Positions 6,410-7,421 of a stretch of 7,421 bases of DNA are shown piece by piece. Position 1 is the first letter of the stretch; every line of letters begins with the position of its first letter. This stretch comes from Bacillota bacterium (GTDB lineage: Bacteria > Bacillota > Clostridia > Clostridiales > Clostridiaceae): assembly GCA_023427705.1 (NCBI GenBank), contig JAEZAL010000131.1, positions 1-7,421 on the forward strand, given 5' to 3'. The notes under the pieces were generated by a model, which ran no database searches, was not told where the DNA came from, and saw only the letters and a list, made by a program, of their open reading frames with translations. The position numbers and the translations under genes were made by a program.

Positions 6410-7296
6410 ATAAATACACTATTTCATCTACAAATAAGTATATTGCAATTAAAGAATTACATGAATTAGGGTATTCAATATCTGAACTATGTAAATGTGC
6501 TGAAGTTGGGCGTGCTTCTTATTATAAGTGGTTAAATCATTCCGCAACTAAAAGAGAGAAAGAAAATAAAGTTATTTTAGATGAAATTATTGAATTATAC
6601 TCAGAAGTTAGAGGAATTTATGGCTATCGCCGTATAACATTAAATATAAATAAGATACTAAATTCAAACTATAATCATAAGCGTATCTACAGGCTTATGA
6701 AGTCTGTAAAACTTACTGCTGTTATTAGGAGAAAAAAGAAAAGATATATTCAAAGTACTCCACAAATTACAGCTGAAAATATATTAAATAGAGAGTTTGT
6801 AGCTAATAATCCAAATGAAAAATGGCTAACAGATGTTACTGAATTTAAGATGACTAACGGAAGCAAAGCTTATTTAAGTGCAATACTAGATCTCGGAGAT
6901 AACAGTATTATTTCGTATGTATTAGGTAAGTCTAATAATAATAAATTAGTTTTTGATACCTTAGACAAAGCTATTGAAGTGAATCCGACAGCAACGCCAC
7001 TATTCCATAGTGATCGCGGATTCCAATATACATGTAAAACATTCAAGATCAAATTAAATAAAATTAACGCAGTTCAAAGTATGTCTAGGGTAGGTAGATG
7101 TATTGATAATGGACCTATGGAGTCTTTTTGGGGGACTTTAAAATCAGAAATGTACTATCTAAGAAAGATTTCAACCTTTGAAGAACTTGAACAAGCTATT
7201 GATGAATATATAAAGTTTTATAATACAAAAAGATTACAAAAGAAACTAAAAGGTATGGCTCCTAATGAATATAGAAGCCACAACTTAGTAGCATAA
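6373..7296 (+). CDS. IS3-family transposase OrfB, DDE catalytic subunit, made by -1 frameshift
   Basis: Carries the strand-transfer chemistry of the IS. The frame is open from 6373 to the TAA at 7294-7296, in the -1 frame relative to orfA. No ATG, GTG or TTG occurs in frame before the ATG at 6697, yet homologous-looking sequence (KYIAIKELHELGYSISELC, then RGIYGYRRI) lies well upstream of that ATG. The product is therefore expected as an OrfAB fusion of about 521 residues: 218 from orfA, then 303. The HTH_21-like region is around RGIYGYRRI; the rve integrase core follows. Catalytic residues are Asp in TDVTEF (codon 6832-6834), Asp in HSDRG (7012-7014) and Glu in MESFWG (7120-7122). The last two are separated by exactly 35 residues, the DD(35)E signature. 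A start at 6697 alone would lose the N-terminal region. Confidence 0.93.
   Translation, partial: FLKKIRRDRKEVDKYTISSTNKYIAIKELHELGYSISELCKCAEVGRASYYKWLNHSATKREKENKVILDEIIELYSEVRGIYGYRRITLNINKILNSNYNHKRIYRLMKSVKLTAVIRRKKKRYIQSTPQITAENILNREFVANNPNEKWLTDVTEFKMTNGSKAYLSAILDLGDNSIISYVLGKSNNNKLVFDTLDKAIEVNPTATPLFHSDRGFQYTCKTFKIKLNKINAVQSMSRVGRCIDNGPMESFWGTLKSEMYYLRKISTFEELEQAIDEYIKFYNTKRLQKKLKGMAPNEYRSHNLVA
6379..6385 (+). promoter_or_regulatory. Programmed -1 frameshift slippery site A AAA AAA
   Basis: Seven A read in the orfA frame as (TT)A-AAA-AAA, a classic IS3-type -1 slippery heptamer. It lies 21 bases before the orfA stop codon and within the orfA/orfB overlap. A hairpin starts about 20 bases downstream (GTAGATAAAT 6406-6415 with ATTT 6421-6424 and ATCTAC 6426-6431, one bulged C) and may help the shift, though this spacing is longer than usual. 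Confidence 0.85.
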
Positions 7297-7306
7297 TTTT
7301 ATATTA

Positions 7307-7338
7307 TTTACCCTGTCTACTTGACAGGGGGCAGTTCA
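7307..7338 (-). repeat. IS right inverted repeat (IRR) with outward TTGACA
   Basis: On the minus strand it starts TGAACTGCCCCC and matches the left end. It contains a perfect 7-bp hairpin CCCTGTC/GACAGGG (7311-7317 with 7323-7329) that the left end does not share. On the plus strand a perfect -35 box TTGACA (7321-7326) points outward, 12 bases from the tip. Confidence 0.88.
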
Positions 7339-7421
7339 ATTAATAGTTACTAGCTTATTTTTAATATAAGGGAATATAGAATTTATATAGGAAAATATCT
7401 GGAATTTATTGGGTTTTATTA
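7339..7421. other. Right flank of the IS, no gene recognised
   Basis: 83 bp of AT-rich sequence. No convincing start with ribosome binding site, RNA gene or terminator is seen on either strand. It is presumably the former downstream region of the GH3 gene, separated from it by the IS insertion. Confidence 0.5.

Larger units (their letters stand above)
5666..7338 (+). mobile_element. Complete IS3-family insertion sequence, IS150-like
   Basis: The element of 1673 bp has two overlapping ORFs in the order orfA, orfB, the second in the -1 frame, and imperfect terminal inverted repeats. Left end TGATATGCTCCC and right end (reverse strand) TGAACTGCCCCC continue to a shared AGTAGACAG-type block; about 23 of 32 positions agree. 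TG...CA tips and a TGnACTGCCCCC end are characteristic of the IS150 group of IS3. Both ORFs look intact, with a full DDE triad in orfB, so the element may be mobile. No exact 3-5 bp target duplication is seen (left flank ATTT, right flank ATTA). It was inserted immediately behind the GH3 gene. Confidence 0.93.

Noticed and set aside
6697..7296. OrfB as an independent 199-residue gene starting at 6697
   Set aside because: Typical OrfB sequence continues upstream in the same frame to about 6385, so this ATG is internal.
7311..7329. Right-end hairpin as an intrinsic terminator
   Set aside because: No T run follows it on either strand.
1..7421. CRISPR array, tRNA, rRNA, phage or toxin-antitoxin genes, or a wholly new defence system
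   Set aside because: No regularly spaced repeats, RNA gene signatures or matching proteins were seen; the coding space is explained by known families.

Overview
The window is very AT-rich, with strong GGAGG-type ribosome binding sites, Gram-positive style proteins and T-tailed intrinsic terminators. This fits a low-GC Firmicute, most likely Clostridium sensu stricto; the species cannot be named from the sequence alone.

Layout. (1) Positions 1-2152, minus strand: the first 717 residues of a P-type IIA (Ca2+/Mn2+-type) cation-transporting ATPase whose C-terminus lies beyond the window edge. (2) Positions 2219-2405, minus strand: its control region, with a promoter, an aptamer matching the yybP-ykoY (Mn2+) riboswitch class and an overlapping intrinsic terminator. 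The aptamer P1 stem and the terminator use the same bases, so ligand binding should switch transcription ON. (3) Positions 2448-3242, minus strand: an AraC-family regulator. (4) Positions 3243-3497: the divergent gap, with a perfect 6-3-6 inverted repeat and a candidate promoter. (5) Positions 3498-5630, plus strand: a cytoplasmic family GH3 glycosidase of the beta-xylosidase type, probably controlled by the divergent regulator. (6) Positions 5666-7338: a complete IS3-family element (IS150-like ends) just behind the glycosidase, with orfA (5732-6409), orfB (open 6373-7296) and recognisable left and right inverted repeats. (7) Positions 7339-7421: 83 bp in which no gene is recognised.

How the parts work together. 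Three units sit side by side: metal homeostasis (Mn2+ sensed by RNA, cation pumped by the ATPase), oligosaccharide use (AraC sensor plus GH3 enzyme), and a self-regulating transposon. No wholly new system was found. The most interesting content is regulatory. The IS element shows a -1 frameshift site (A7), an orfB without a canonical start codon near its beginning, a fold-back hairpin at its left end that would hide the transposase ribosome binding site in read-through transcripts and also act as a terminator, and split promoter halves (TTGACA in the right end, TATGCT in the left end) that would join only in a circular intermediate. A transcript from that joined promoter would begin inside the hairpin's 5' arm and so escape the block. 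OrfA carries three helix-turn-helix modules and an internal, well-placed ribosome binding site and ATG that would yield a short OrfA of ordinary IS3 size.
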